Positions 17,589 to 27,366 are shown, counted from the stretch's first letter. The stretch is 64,000 nucleotides of DNA from Methylobacter sp. (GCF_004322395.1 NZ_SCTW01000044.1:1-64000); one strand, 5' to 3'. A program made the numbers and translations. Notes: generated by a model not told the origin, from the letters alone.

Positions 17589-18533
17589 TTATTCAGTAAA
17601 AAGCTCAATACATTTTTCTCTGGCTGAGGCTGGAGCATAAATAAAATCTTTATTTTCGATGACATCTTTTCCTGTGGCGCTATAAAGTTTTTCTTTTTCC
17701 ATTTCCCAGCGTGTTTTGAAATAGTCGAGAAACAGCTCGGTCATATTCCAGCAGTCCGATTCGAACGAAGTCTGATCGCTGAAATTAAGCCCCGTTTCCC
17801 AATGCAGATAAGGCATTTTCGAAACCGGCTCGGTTAAATAATAGCTGCTATAAACTTCAACTTTCCTGGACTCTTTGCGGATGATAATAAACAAGGGAAT
17901 GCAGGGCAGACCGTCGTAAACAAAAACGCCTAACGACCCCGTTATCTTATCTCCTATGCGGCTAATCACATCTTCCAGTGAAACTTTGAATAATTTGGAG
18001 TATTCGTTGAATTCGTGCGGGTTAAAGCCGGTCGTTTCCGTTGCGCGCAATTCGCCGATGTGGCAATCGGCTTTTAAAATCAACATCCTGAAATGCACGC
18101 CATTTTTTATCCCATTCTCCAGTTCCCGCGATTTGTTTTTGAAACGAGGGTCGAAAGTGATCAGCCAATAGACATAATCCCCCGATTTTAATCCTTGCAT
18201 AATTTGGCTGAAATCGAATTCTTTATTGGTGATACCGGAAAATCCTCTTTTAACGGAATTCAGCAAAATGCTATCGATGTACTTGGCAAGAGTTTCACGC
18301 AAATTGATTTCGGACTCCTTGTGCTCTTCAGCAGCGATAAACCAGTGGTGAAAATAACCAACCGAAACGACGACGGATACGAACAGGCCAAATTCCGAAA
18401 TGATTTTGAATATCCATTCATATTCTTGGTAGGCAGGATTATGGACCAGCCCCTCAAATAACTTATAAATCGTAAATCCGCCGAAAATTAGCACCAGCGA
18501 TAAAAGCCATTTGAGTTTTTTAGTCGTGGTCAT
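17589..18533 (-). CDS. Hypothetical membrane-anchored protein
   Basis: 314 residues. Two N-terminal membrane helices (about 8-25 and 42-66) are followed by a soluble domain with alternating strands and helices (DYVYWLITFDPRFKNKSREL, VHFRMLILKADCHIGELRAT, IPLFIIIRKESRKVEVYSSYYL). The soluble part loosely recalls phospholipase-D-like folds, but no HKD motif is present. No neighbour gives a functional hint. It lies just left of the nested insertion sequences. Confidence 0.6.
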   Translation of the reverse strand: MTTTKKLKWLLSLVLIFGGFTIYKLFEGLVHNPAYQEYEWIFKIISEFGLFVSVVVSVGYFHHWFIAAEEHKESEINLRETLAKYIDSILLNSVKRGFSGITNKEFDFSQIMQGLKSGDYVYWLITFDPRFKNKSRELENGIKNGVHFRMLILKADCHIGELRATETTGFNPHEFNEYSKLFKVSLEDVISRIGDKITGSLGVFVYDGLPCIPLFIIIRKESRKVEVYSSYYLTEPVSKMPYLHWETGLNFSDQTSFESDCWNMTELFLDYFKTRWEMEKEKLYSATGKDVIENKDFIYAPASAREKCIELFTE

Positions 18534-18676
18534 GATTTATGCCTATTTTGAAAAAGGGTCATCCTAAGTATCCTCTTCCGGTAATACATTGCCAATACCC
18601 TGGAGAAAGTCAATCAGCAATTCATTCGGATGAAAATACAAAATGGCCGAAGCCGGGTAGGTTGGGCAACAGCAAA

Positions 18677-18754
18677 GTAGGATGGGTAGAGCAACGCGAA
18701 ACCCATCGCATAGATGATTGAGTATGATGGGTTTCGGCTATAGCCTCTACCCAT
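18677..18754. repeat. Palindromic repeat used as IS110 insertion site (left part)
   Basis: GTAGGATGGGTAGAG (18677-18691) pairs with CTCTACCCAT (18745-18754), with an inner pair CGAAACCCATC and GATGGGTTTCG. The rest of the right arm, ATCCTAC, is found at 21692-21698, on the other side of the IS110-type element. The repeat was therefore split by that insertion. Confidence 0.75.
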
Positions 18755-18954
18755 ATATGGACTCCTCCGTTTTGCAAGCTTTTTCTCTTCAATCACTACA
18801 GTCAGTCAACGCAGTTGCTGCCATATATCCGGCCTGTTAATGAGGCCTTTGCCGCCTCTGGCCCTGATGGATTTCCGCGTATTTTCATCTCTATCATCCT
18901 ACCGGCCTCGAAGGCCCATGCGCTAAACGGATTCTTGAAAACACCGGTCTGACC

Positions 18955-20460
18955 GGAATGGCACTTACTTAAGAGATAACTCTATGAATTAATAAAATAA
19001 AAGGGCTGGCCTGGTGATAAGCTTTAGTCACCAAACCATCGTAACCACCCAACAGCCAGCCCCTATGCATATTAACCGTTCCGTGTTATCCCAACAACAT
19101 CGCATTCAACGTTACGCGGCTGCCAGCGACGCATTTAGTTTTTTCAACCAGCTCACCTCGCCAGAACTACTGGACACACTGGAGTCAACACTGCCCGAAC
19201 ACCGTGAGCGGCTATTTCCTCCGACCGAAACACTGTCCATGTTTCTCGCACAAGCCCTGAAACCGGATCGTTCCTGTCAGAACATCGTCAATGATGCCGC
19301 TGTGAAACGGCTGACCCATGGCTTGCCACAATGCAGCACGAAAACAGGCGGATACTGCAAGGCGCGTCAGCGCTTACCGCTGGACATGGTATCAACAATA
19401 GTGCGTCACACCGGCAGCCTGATTGCTGCGCGAGCCCCCAAGACCTGGCGCTGGTACGGACGGCGTGTACGACTGGTGGACGGCATGACCGTCACCTTGC
19501 CGGATACGCAAGCCAACCAAGGCGCCTATCCCCAACAGAACGGCCAGAAGCCCGGACTGGGTTTCCCTATCTGCCGCATTGTCGGGGTAACCTGCCTGTC
19601 CAGTGGCGCAGTGCTTGATGCCTCCATGGGCAACTTCAAAGGCAAAGGCAGTGGTGAACAAGCGCTCCTGCGGACGCTTCTGGATACCTTTAAGTCAGGC
19701 GATGTGATGCTGGGGGACGCTTTCTATAGCGCCTACTTCCTGCTGGCAGAACTCCAATCACGTAGCGTGGATGCATTATTTGAACAACATGGCTCACGCA
19801 AGCGCTCGACCGACTTCCGCCAAGGCAAAACGCTGGGCAGCCGGGATCATTTGATTACGCTGACAAAGCCGAAAGTGCGTCCACATTGGATGACGGCGGA
19901 GCAGTATGTGGCTGCGCCGGATACGCTCACCATTCGCGAACTGGAAGTCGGCGGCAGAATATTGGTAACGACACGGACATGCCCAAACACTATCCCCAAA
20001 GATGCCCTGAAGGATTTATACCAGCGCCGCTGGCAGGTGGAGTTGGATATTCGCAACATCAAAACCACGCTGGGCATGGAAACCCTGAGCTGCAAAACAC
20101 CGCAGATGGGCGAGAAAGAGATGTGGGTTTATCTGTTGGCCTACAATCTGATTCGCCTGATTATGGCGCAATCCGCATTAATGGCCGATGTATTGCCACG
20201 CACCCTGAGTTTCAAACACACGCTCCAACTTTGGCTGGCCTGGAGCGGAACACCGAATCAACCCGATAATCGAAGCAATATCATCAGACTGCTGGTTCTG
20301 GTGGCTGAGCAGTCTATTGGTAACCGACGCGGGCGAATTGAGCCGAGAGCCGTCAAGCGACGACCCAAACCCTATCCGCTACTGACAAGAACAAGACCTT
20401 TGGCAAGGGAGCAAGTGAAAAAATATGGGCATCCGAAAAAGCTTAAGTAAGTGCCATTCC
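18955..20460 (+). mobile_element. Complete IS4-family insertion sequence with 9-bp target duplication
   Basis: Perfect 19-bp terminal inverted repeats GGAATGGCACTTACTTAAG (18955-18973, 20442-20460) are flanked by the direct repeat GGTCTGACC at 18946-18954 and 20461-20469. The single transposase gene is open throughout. Intact ends, target duplication and gene suggest recent insertion. Confidence 0.95.
19014..20450 (+). CDS. IS4-family transposase
   Basis: DDE transposase of 478 residues (GTG start); an ATG at 19065 giving 461 residues is equally plausible. Catalytic residues are visible: Asp in LVDGMTVTLPD, Asp in LGDAFYSAY, and the IS4-specific YREK signature in YQRRWQVELDIRNIK (Tyr, Arg, Glu and Lys at the expected spacing). 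The reading frame is intact and its stop lies within the right inverted repeat. It drives the element at 18955-20460. Confidence 0.95.
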   Translation: MISFSHQTIVTTQQPAPMHINRSVLSQQHRIQRYAAASDAFSFFNQLTSPELLDTLESTLPEHRERLFPPTETLSMFLAQALKPDRSCQNIVNDAAVKRLTHGLPQCSTKTGGYCKARQRLPLDMVSTIVRHTGSLIAARAPKTWRWYGRRVRLVDGMTVTLPDTQANQGAYPQQNGQKPGLGFPICRIVGVTCLSSGAVLDASMGNFKGKGSGEQALLRTLLDTFKSGDVMLGDAFYSAYFLLAELQSRSVDALFEQHGSRKRSTDFRQGKTLGSRDHLITLTKPKVRPHWMTAEQYVAAPDTLTIRELEVGGRILVTTRTCPNTIPKDALKDLYQRRWQVELDIRNIKTTLGMETLSCKTPQMGEKEMWVYLLAYNLIRLIMAQSALMADVLPRTLSFKHTLQLWLAWSGTPNQPDNRSNIIRLLVLVAEQSIGNRRGRIEPRAVKRRPKPYPLLTRTRPLAREQVKKYGHPKKLK

Positions 20461-20567
20461 GGTCTGACCGGTTTGCCATCGTGTTGAAAAATGCCTCACA
20501 ACTGGGGAGTGACTGTTAAAACCTCTTTAAATGTTTAAAAAAATGGGGTATTGCGTGCCCCCTTTGT

Positions 20568-21599
20568 TTAGATGCTGGCCGATACCGGGGTGTGGTAGCT
20601 CTCTGTCCGAGTCAGCAGCGCCCAGACGATTCGGGCGTTTTTGTTGGCGACCGCCACTGCCGCGATATTGGCGTTGCGCCGTTTTACCAAATCGTTGATC
20701 CAACGATTCTGTGCATCGTCTTTCTTTGCCGCAGCTTTGACTACCGCTCTGGCCCCGTGGATCAGCAAGGTGCGTAAATAGGCGTCGCCGCGCTTGCTGA
20801 TACCCAGCAGCTTCGGTTTGCCGCCGCTGGAATCTTGCTTAGGAACCAGACCCAACCACGCCGGAACTTGCCGCGACTTGTCAAAGGCCTTACCGTCGCC
20901 CAACGAAGCCAGTAGCGCCGTGGCACTGATCGGTCCAATGCCTGGTACTGTACCGAGCGTTTTACTGACGGCGCTTGACTGGTGCAGCACCAGAATTTTT
21001 TCCCCGTAAGCCGATACTTGTCTATCCAGTTCGATTAGCTGTTGGTGCAGGTCTGCAAAGATTTGCCGCGCCGCTTTCGTCAAGCCATTTTCGGCATCTT
21101 TCACTATCTCCGCCGGCAGGCGCTTGTGTAGTTGCGTTAGGCCTTGACCACTGACTATCCCGTATTCGTTCAATAAGCCCCGCAAGCGATTGGCTTGCGC
21201 CGTGCGTTCTTTAACTAGGCCGCTACGCGCCCGGTGCAGCATCTGGATGTCTTGTTGCTCAATGCTTTTTATCGGCACGAAACGCATGCTTGGCCGACTT
21301 ACTGCCTCGCAGATGGCTTCCGCATCGTTGGCGTCATTCTTATTACCTTTGACATAGGGTTTGACGAATTGCGGACTGATTAACCGTGCATCATGCCCCA
21401 ACTTGAGCAATTCTCGCGCCCAGTAATGCGCCCCACCGCAGGCTTCCAAGCCAATCAAGCAAGGCGACAAGTTAGCGAAAAAAGCCAACACCTGCCCCCG
21501 TTTGAGTTGTTTGCGCATCGCGACTTTGCCGTTCGCGTCCACGCCGTGAACCTGAAAAACGTTTTTTGCACTATCTAAACCGATTGTCGTAACATTCAT
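20568..21599 (-). CDS. IS110-family transposase
   Basis: RNA-guided DEDD recombinase. The ATG at 21599 (MNVTTIGLDSAKNVFQVHG) is preferred over a longer in-frame start because GAGGA lies just upstream and homologues start here. The N-terminal RuvC-like DEDD domain shows GLDSAKN, IGLEACGGAHYW and GNKNDANDAEAI. The C-terminal transposase_20 domain shows VPGIGPISATALLASLG and the region QDSSGGKPKLLGISKRGD with its nucleophile Ser. About 343 residues and intact. Its long downstream end is split by an IS4-type element. Confidence 0.93.
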   Translation of the reverse strand: MNVTTIGLDSAKNVFQVHGVDANGKVAMRKQLKRGQVLAFFANLSPCLIGLEACGGAHYWARELLKLGHDARLISPQFVKPYVKGNKNDANDAEAICEAVSRPSMRFVPIKSIEQQDIQMLHRARSGLVKERTAQANRLRGLLNEYGIVSGQGLTQLHKRLPAEIVKDAENGLTKAARQIFADLHQQLIELDRQVSAYGEKILVLHQSSAVSKTLGTVPGIGPISATALLASLGDGKAFDKSRQVPAWLGLVPKQDSSGGKPKLLGISKRGDAYLRTLLIHGARAVVKAAAKKDDAQNRWINDLVKRRNANIAAVAVANKNARIVWALLTRTESYHTPVSASI

Positions 21600-21704
21600 G
21601 GCGGATTCCTCTTTTTCATTTAAGTGGTTGTTACGTTCTTCCACTTTGGCACATCGCGATGCCGCTGGGAAGAGGAGGAGTCCATACCATTATCCTACGA
21701 GCTG

Positions 21705-21976
21705 ACCCGTAATTGGCCGTGGGCCGGGTAATCAATGGCATGAGTCAACACAGACTGTTCCGTCAGGTCATCGACTCAGTTTTTCAGATTCGGTTGCCTT
21801 CGACTTTTATCGAACAGGGATTCAACTCCACCCTGCTCAACCGCTGCTTTATAGCGATAGAAGGTATCACGGGACAAGCCCATCGTCTTACAGGCTCTGG
21901 ACACATTGCCTAGCTCTTCAGCCAGATTCAATAAGCCTACTTTGTGTTTAATGATTCTTACGTTATTCTCAAGCAT
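21705..21976 (-). pseudogene. IS481-family transposase, 5' remnant
   Basis: The N-terminal helix-turn-helix is clear (NVRIIKHKVGLLNLAEEL, NVSRACKTMGLSRDTFYRY, GGVESLFDKSRRQPNLKN). After LKN an in-frame TGA (21773-21775) interrupts, then the family sequence continues as VDDLTEQSVLTHAIDYPAHGQLRVS before homology ends at the palindrome beside the IS110-type element. The catalytic core is missing. The outer end of the element appears to be near 22055-22080 (GTTCAGACTTAACCTGACA on the minus strand). Confidence 0.8.
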
Positions 21977-22073
21977 GAGGGTTACCTCTTTTGGTTTGAT
22001 AAAAATTCGACACTTCTATCTCACCATTAACCCTCTCTCTTTTCAAGAGCGGTGTCAGGTTAAGTCTGAACTA

Positions 22074-23108
22074 TTACACATAATCACTAGCTGTTAAATC
22101 AGCACCAATACCATTTGGAATAGATGAAATCAGCCATTGCGTAGAGCCATGGCAATATTTTTGGCTAACTTCATCAATGTTGGAAATCCTTATCTCATCC
22201 TTGATGACCTTGAAGTAATAAATAACCTTGACTTTATAATCACCAAACTTAACTAAAAATACAGCCTTATCGTTACCTACATAACCGGCATTTGGTACAT
22301 ACTCATAATTAGCATTTAGCTTGTATTGTCCAGCTGCCGGATTATTTTCATAAGTAACATTACCACCATCATCTACCGATGTCCTTAGAACACCGAACTT
22401 GGGCTTCTGTATAATTTTAGTCTCGCCTGTTTCGATGAGGTCGGCGAATTTAGGAAAGTTTTGCACCGCCAAAGGAAAGTGCTTAGACTCAAAAGCAGAT
22501 GCAGCCACATAATTAGTTGCCAATGAAGAAAACCCACCATTTGCACTAGAAGCTGGAATACATGCCCCCACCGTGCCATACAAATCATCTGATATTGGTT
22601 TTGCGGTCGATGCTGCAACTAAGACTGTATGAGTCTGCGCCGACTCCGCATCAATAAAACTTGTATCCATTAATAGCATATCAATTTCTCCTACTTGTAT
22701 ATCGAATGCAGTCATAATCTGTTGCAACTGCGATGGTTGTATATTTGCGCTATCAGATTGATGTTGCGATATAGAAACGTCTTCAGCCAAGAGCCTTTTA
22801 GGCGTAATTGTTTCTAATCTATGCTTATTAAGAGTAATGCCAAATTGGGTATTGTAATATTTTCGAGCCTCGGTATTAATACCAGCCACCTTAAGTATTT
22901 CACTCATATTACCGTGAGCATTTTGCTCGTAAATAGTAGCATTGATTCCATTCCAAATCTCGAGTCTATTTGGAATATCATTAGTTCGGCCTCCATGCAC
23001 CCCCACAACAGTTCTTCTAAAATTAACAGTATCGTCATACTGTGGTGGCGCTCGATCTACAATATCATTTAAGCCGAGTAGGTCGAGCAACAACTTTTCG
23101 TTGCCCAA
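22074..23108 (-). pseudogene. Fragment of a large surface or adhesin-like protein
   Basis: 344 codons. There is no ATG or ribosome-binding site: the frame opens at a TTG a few codons after a TAG, and it ends at the edge of the IS481 remnant. The C-terminal part (YVPNAGYVGNDKAVFLVKFGDYKVKVIYYFKV) looks like a cadherin-like or Ig-like repeat found in giant secreted proteins. The N-terminal part (GLNDIVDRAPPQYDDTVNFRR, GGRTNDIPNRLEIWNGINATIYEQN) is not recognised. Most likely an internal piece of a longer gene, truncated on the C-side by the transposon. Confidence 0.55.
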
Positions 23109-23136
23109 TATTTTGGCTTTATATTCTCTCTATGGT

Positions 23137-23424
23137 TTATTCAAAAGTCACCGGCCATTTTCTTGCTGTATGAAAAACGGCCAAAATCTGAATTTGGTTT
23201 TCTTTCACACGATACGGCAAAATGTATTGGGTTCCTGTAATTACCAACTCTCGCGTTTCATCAATGCGACCAATCCGTCCTATGAGCGGGTTGTCTTGAA
23301 GCAGAATGGCTCGTTCTTTAATTTCGGAAAGTAAAACGCGGGCGGCGTTTGGGTTTTCTTCGGCAATATAGAGAAAGATGTCGCGTAAATCCTGGCGGGC
23401 TGGTTCGGACCAGACGATTTTCAT
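23137..23424 (-). CDS. ParE/RelE-superfamily toxin
   Basis: 95 residues with the ParE/RelE pattern: WSEPARQDLRDIFLYIAEENPNAA at the N-terminus, an internal NPLIGRIGRIDETRELVITGTQYILPYRV, and a C-terminal IQILAVFHTARKWP. Its ATG overlaps the antitoxin stop by 4 bases, so translation is coupled. ParE-type toxins poison gyrase and RelE-type cleave ribosome-bound mRNA; the GTQYILPYRVKENQIQILAVFHTAR form is closer to ParE. It is preceded by its antitoxin gene, the usual order. Confidence 0.9.
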   Translation of the reverse strand: MKIVWSEPARQDLRDIFLYIAEENPNAARVLLSEIKERAILLQDNPLIGRIGRIDETRELVITGTQYILPYRVKENQIQILAVFHTARKWPVTFE

Positions 23425-23678
23425 GCATTAGTTTTGGCTTTACGCTCAATTAAGTCTTCCATTTCTTTCATGACATCGGCATGATCGATTAACTCGCCTC
23501 GATTTGCCGCAGCGCTGCCTTGGGTGATTTTCTCAACTTGCCAAGCGTGAGTTTCCAGGTATTCCTTTATGGCTTGATTGACGAGGTCATTCCGCGATTT
23601 ATCTAGCGATCCAGCTAGGTCGTCCAGTTTATGTACGATTTCTGTTTCAGCGCTAATAGTAAATGCTTCGGTTGCCAT
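23421..23678 (-). CDS. Ribbon-helix-helix antitoxin
   Basis: 85 residues. The N-terminal ribbon-helix-helix (TISAETEIVHKLDDLAGSLDKSRNDLVNQAIKEYLETHAWQ) is a CopG/ParD-type DNA-binding domain; the C-terminal part (DHADVMKEMEDLIERKAKTNA) should bind the toxin. First gene of the pair, expected to repress its own promoter. Confidence 0.9.
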   Translation of the reverse strand: MATEAFTISAETEIVHKLDDLAGSLDKSRNDLVNQAIKEYLETHAWQVEKITQGSAAANRGELIDHADVMKEMEDLIERKAKTNA

Positions 23679-23782
23679 TATTGCCGCTCCGGTTTATTGA
23701 GGTTTGTTTGTAATCATATAGCATGCTTTATGGTCTTGCTAGAATAGATTGATGGCTAGGTTCCGGCAATCCCGGAATGGAC

Positions 23783-23828
23783 GGTTAAGCCGATCATGGT
23801 TCGACAGCTCACCACGAACGGCTTAACC
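23783..23828. repeat. Palindromic intergenic repeat containing GTTCGACAGCTCACCACGAA
   Basis: GGTTAAGCCG (23783-23792) pairs with CGGCTTAACC (23819-23828) around a core that resembles a GTTCGAC...CACGAAC repeat common between genes in many proteobacteria. It lies between the toxin-antitoxin pair and ubiD. Confidence 0.65.
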
Positions 23829-23862
23829 TTAAACTGCTCGTTTTAAGTCGGCAGCCCGCACG

Positions 23863-25323
23863 CTAAAACAAACTATCCCACATATCATCCACCTTCTTAA
23901 CCACCTCCGGCGACATCACAATAGTCCTGCCCCATTCCCGGTTGGTTTCGCCCGGCCATTTATTGGTCGCGTCGAATCCCACCTTGGAGCCCAAGCCTGA
24001 AACCGGCGAGGCGAAATCGAGATAATCGATCGGCGTGTTTTCCAGTATGGTCAAATCCCTGGCGGGGTCCATGCGGGTGGTCATCGCCCAGATCACATCC
24101 TGCCAGTTGCGGACATCGACATCGTCATCGACGACGATCACGAACTTGGTGTACATGAACTGGCGCAGGAACGACCAAGTGCCCAGCATCACGCGTTTGG
24201 CGTGTCCGGCGTATTGCTTTTTCATGCTGATCACGGCCATGCGGTAGGAACAGCCTTCCGGGGGTAGGTAGAAATCGACAATTTCCGGGAATTGTTTTTG
24301 CAGAATTGGCACGAAGACTTCGTTTAACGCGACGCCCAGGATGGCTGGTTCGTCGGGAGGTCTGCCTGTGTAGGTGCTGTGATAGATCGGCGCTTGGCGC
24401 TGGGTGATTCGTTCGATGGTAAACACAGGAAAATCGGCGACTTCGTTGTAATAGCCGGTGTGATCGCCGTAAGGGCCTTCCGGCGCGAATTCGCCGGGAT
24501 AGATAAAGCCTTCAAGCACGATTTCGGCGCTGGCCGGGACTTGCAAATCATTAGTCAGCGATTTGGCGACTTCCGTTTTGCTACCGCGTAATAATCCGGC
24601 AAACGCGTATTCGGACAGGGAATCCGGCACCGGTGTGACGGCGGCCAATATGGTTGCAGGATCAGCGCCTAAGGCCACGGAAACCGGAAAGGGCTGGCCG
24701 GGATGGGCGGACTGGAATTCTTTAAAGTCCAATGCGCCGCCGCGATGCGCCAGCCAGCGCATGATGACTTTGTTTTTGCCGATGACCTGCATGCGGTAAA
24801 TGCCCAGATTCTGCCGTTCTTTGTTCGGGCCTTTGGTGATGACCAGCGGCCAAGTAATCAATGGTGCCGCATCTTCCGGCCAGCAGGTTTGGATAGGGTA
24901 ATCGCTAAGGTCGATTTCATCGCCTTCCCGAATCAGTTCCTGACATGGAGGAGAGCTGATTATTTTGGGCGCCATATTCAGCACTTGCTTGAATACTGGG
25001 AATTTTTCCCAGGCGTCTTTCATGCCTTTGGGTGGCTCGGGTTCTTTCAGGTAAGCCAGTAACTCGCCGATGCCGCGCAACTCGGTAACGGATTCTGCGC
25101 CCATGCCCATCGCGACACGGCGTGGCGTGCCGAAAAGGTTGGCCAGCACCGGAATATTGGCGCCTTTGGGATTTTCGAACAGCAAAGCGGGACCAGCCCG
25201 TTTTAGGGTGCGGTCGCAAATTTCGGTCATTTCCAGGTACGGATCGACTTCAACGGTAATGCGCTTTAGCTCGCCCTGTTTTTCCAGTTGTTTGATGAAA
25301 TCGCGCAGGTCTTTGTAGATCAT
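23863..25323 (-). CDS. ubiD: 3-polyprenyl-4-hydroxybenzoate decarboxylase
   Basis: Prenylated-FMN-dependent decarboxylase of ubiquinone synthesis. The 486-residue length fits UbiD. Family segments are visible: [60 protein letters not shown] (metal/prFMN site with conserved Glu) and [19 protein letters not shown]. Last gene of the minus-strand operon; its ATG overlaps the prlC stop by 4 bases. The prFMN-making partner ubiX is not in this window. Confidence 0.96.
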   Translation of the reverse strand: MIYKDLRDFIKQLEKQGELKRITVEVDPYLEMTEICDRTLKRAGPALLFENPKGANIPVLANLFGTPRRVAMGMGAESVTELRGIGELLAYLKEPEPPKGMKDAWEKFPVFKQVLNMAPKIISSPPCQELIREGDEIDLSDYPIQTCWPEDAAPLITWPLVITKGPNKERQNLGIYRMQVIGKNKVIMRWLAHRGGALDFKEFQSAHPGQPFPVSVALGADPATILAAVTPVPDSLSEYAFAGLLRGSKTEVAKSLTNDLQVPASAEIVLEGFIYPGEFAPEGPYGDHTGYYNEVADFPVFTIERITQRQAPIYHSTYTGRPPDEPAILGVALNEVFVPILQKQFPEIVDFYLPPEGCSYRMAVISMKKQYAGHAKRVMLGTWSFLRQFMYTKFVIVVDDDVDVRNWQDVIWAMTTRMDPARDLTILENTPIDYLDFASPVSGLGSKVGFDATNKWPGETNREWGRTIVMSPEVVKKVDDMWDSLF

Positions 25324-27359
25324 GTCGCGATGCCGTTATGTCTGAGCAAGGCGTCAATAGTGGGTTTGCGGCCGCGGAAGCTGATAAATAGTTCCATCGC
25401 ATTTTGGCTGCCGCCTTTTTCAAGAATATTAGTTAAAAAAGCTTTGCCGGTTTCTGGGTCGAAAATACCTTTTTCTTCAAACATCGAGAAAGCGTCACTG
25501 GACAGAACTTCCGCCCATTTATAGCTGTAATAGCCCGCCGCGTAACCGCCGGCAAAAATATGCGAGAAGCTGTGTGCAAAACGGTTGAACCTGGGAGGAC
25601 GGACAACGGCAACCTGTTCCCTGACCTGTTCCAGAATTTCATAGATGCGGCCGCCTTTTTCAGGGTCATAGTCCCGGTGAATCCTGAAATCGAACAGGCT
25701 GAATTCCAGTTGCCTGACCATGATCATGCCAGCCTGGAAATTTTTTGCCGCGATCATTTTATCAAACAACGCATCCGGCAATTTCTCGTCGGTTTGATAA
25801 TGGCCCGACATCAACGCGACCGCTTCTTTTTCCCAACACCAGTTTTCCATGAACTGGCTGGGCAGCTCGACAGCATCCCATTCCACGCCGTTAATGCCGG
25901 AGACGCCCAGATGATCGATCTGGGTAAGCATGTGGTGCAAGCCGTGGCCGAATTCATGGAATAGCGTGGTAACCTCGTCATGGGTCAGTAATGCCGGGGT
26001 GTCGCCGGCCGGTGGGGTAAAGTTGCAGGTCAGGTAGGCGACCGGGATTTGAATAGTGTTGTCGAATTTCTTGCGGCTAACGCAATCGTCCATCCAGGCG
26101 CCGCCGCGTTTTTTGGCGCGGGCGTAAAGATCGAGATAAAACTGGCCGCGCAATTGGCCGGTTTGGTCATGGATTTGGAAAAAACGCACATCGGGATGCC
26201 AGCTGTCGAAATCCCTAATCTCGGAGATTTGCAAGCCGTACAGTTTTTCTACGATTGCAAACAGGCCGGGCAAGACGCGGGTGATCGGAAAGTAAGTTTT
26301 AACTTCTTCTTGCGATAGTTGGTAAAAATGCTGGCGCATTTTTTCCGAATAATAGGCCATATCCCAAGATTGCAGATCGTTAATGCCGTAGTGTTGTTTG
26401 GCGAATTCACGCAGTTCGGCCAGATCCTTGCGTGCATGCCGCCAGGATCGGTCGGCCAAGTCTTCAAGAAAATGGACGACATCATCCGGTTTTTCGGCCA
26501 TTTTGGTCGCCAGCGACAGTTCCGCGTAATTGTTGAACCCCAGTAGACGGGCTTTTTCATGACGCAAGGCCAGGATTTTTTCCATGTTTTCGCTGTTGTC
26601 CCACTGTCCGGCATGAGGGCCTTGGTCGGAAGCGCGGGTTGCGAAGGCTTCATAGTGCTCGCGGCGTAATTCGCGGTTGTCGGCGTAAGTCATCACCGAA
26701 ATATAGGATGGAAATTGCAGTGTGATCATCCAGCCGTCTTCATTATGGCTTTCGGCGGTCTGTTTGGCTTGAGCCAAAGCGGATTCAGGCAATCCAGCCA
26801 AATCCTGTTCGTCCCTGATCAGCTTGCTCCAGGCGTTGGTAGCATCCAGCAGGTTTTCTTCGTAGTTACTGGCGAGAGCGGACAGTTCCTGACTGATTTC
26901 TTTATAGCGTTGTTTTTTTTCGTTATCCAGGTCTATGCCGGATAATTTGAAATCTCTTAACGCGTTGCGGATGATTTTTTGCTGGGCTATGTCCAGTGCA
27001 GCAAATTCATCGCTTTCGGCAATAAAGCGATAAGCTTTAAACAATGCTTCGTTTTGCCCCATTTCAGTCGAGTAGGCGCTGAGTTTGGGCAGGCAAGCAT
27101 TGTATGCATCACGTAGTTCATCGCTGTTGACTACGGAATTCATGTGGCTGACCGGGGACCAGGCTTTGTTGAGCTTATCTTCTACATCTTCCAAGGGCTC
27201 GGCCAGGTTTTCCCAGGTGTAATGCTGTGTGGCTTGGAGGTGTTGTTCGACCGAGGCACGGGCTTCGGCCAGTAATTGGTCGATAGCCGGCACGACGTGT
27301 TCCGGTTTTATTTGGAAAAACAATGGCAGCGTGGAATTAGCTAATAAAGGATTGTTCAT
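25320..27359 (-). CDS. prlC: Oligopeptidase A (M3 family metallopeptidase)
   Basis: Cytoplasmic zinc peptidase that degrades oligopeptides, including cleaved signal peptides. The 679-residue length matches E. coli OpdA/PrlC. The HExxH zinc motif [11 protein letters not shown] starts at His468, with Glu469 catalytic and His472 a ligand; the third ligand region follows in [16 protein letters not shown]. The gene is 7 bases after the HDOD gene and overlaps ubiD, so it is in the middle of an operon. Confidence 0.95.
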   Translation of the reverse strand: MNNPLLANSTLPLFFQIKPEHVVPAIDQLLAEARASVEQHLQATQHYTWENLAEPLEDVEDKLNKAWSPVSHMNSVVNSDELRDAYNACLPKLSAYSTEMGQNEALFKAYRFIAESDEFAALDIAQQKIIRNALRDFKLSGIDLDNEKKQRYKEISQELSALASNYEENLLDATNAWSKLIRDEQDLAGLPESALAQAKQTAESHNEDGWMITLQFPSYISVMTYADNRELRREHYEAFATRASDQGPHAGQWDNSENMEKILALRHEKARLLGFNNYAELSLATKMAEKPDDVVHFLEDLADRSWRHARKDLAELREFAKQHYGINDLQSWDMAYYSEKMRQHFYQLSQEEVKTYFPITRVLPGLFAIVEKLYGLQISEIRDFDSWHPDVRFFQIHDQTGQLRGQFYLDLYARAKKRGGAWMDDCVSRKKFDNTIQIPVAYLTCNFTPPAGDTPALLTHDEVTTLFHEFGHGLHHMLTQIDHLGVSGINGVEWDAVELPSQFMENWCWEKEAVALMSGHYQTDEKLPDALFDKMIAAKNFQAGMIMVRQLEFSLFDFRIHRDYDPEKGGRIYEILEQVREQVAVVRPPRFNRFAHSFSHIFAGGYAAGYYSYKWAEVLSSDAFSMFEEKGIFDPETGKAFLTNILEKGGSQNAMELFISFRGRKPTIDALLRHNGIAT

Positions 27360-27366
27360 AGTGGTA

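Larger units (their letters stand above)
18756..21686 (-). mobile_element. IS110-family (IS1111-type) element, interrupted by an IS4-type element
   Basis: Perfect 13-bp inverted repeats TATGGACTCCTCC at 18756-18768 and 21674-21686 bound a transposase gene on the minus strand. Without the nested IS (1506 bp plus 9 bp duplicated), the element is about 1.4 kb, the usual size. The non-coding end upstream of the transposase is short (about 87 bp) and the downstream one is long (about 296 bp). That asymmetry and the inverted repeats are features of the IS1111 subgroup, where the long end encodes the bridge RNA. Confidence 0.8.

Noticed and set aside
19331-19618. 95-codon frame inside the IS4 transposase
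   Set aside because: Shadow frame within the conserved transposase gene.
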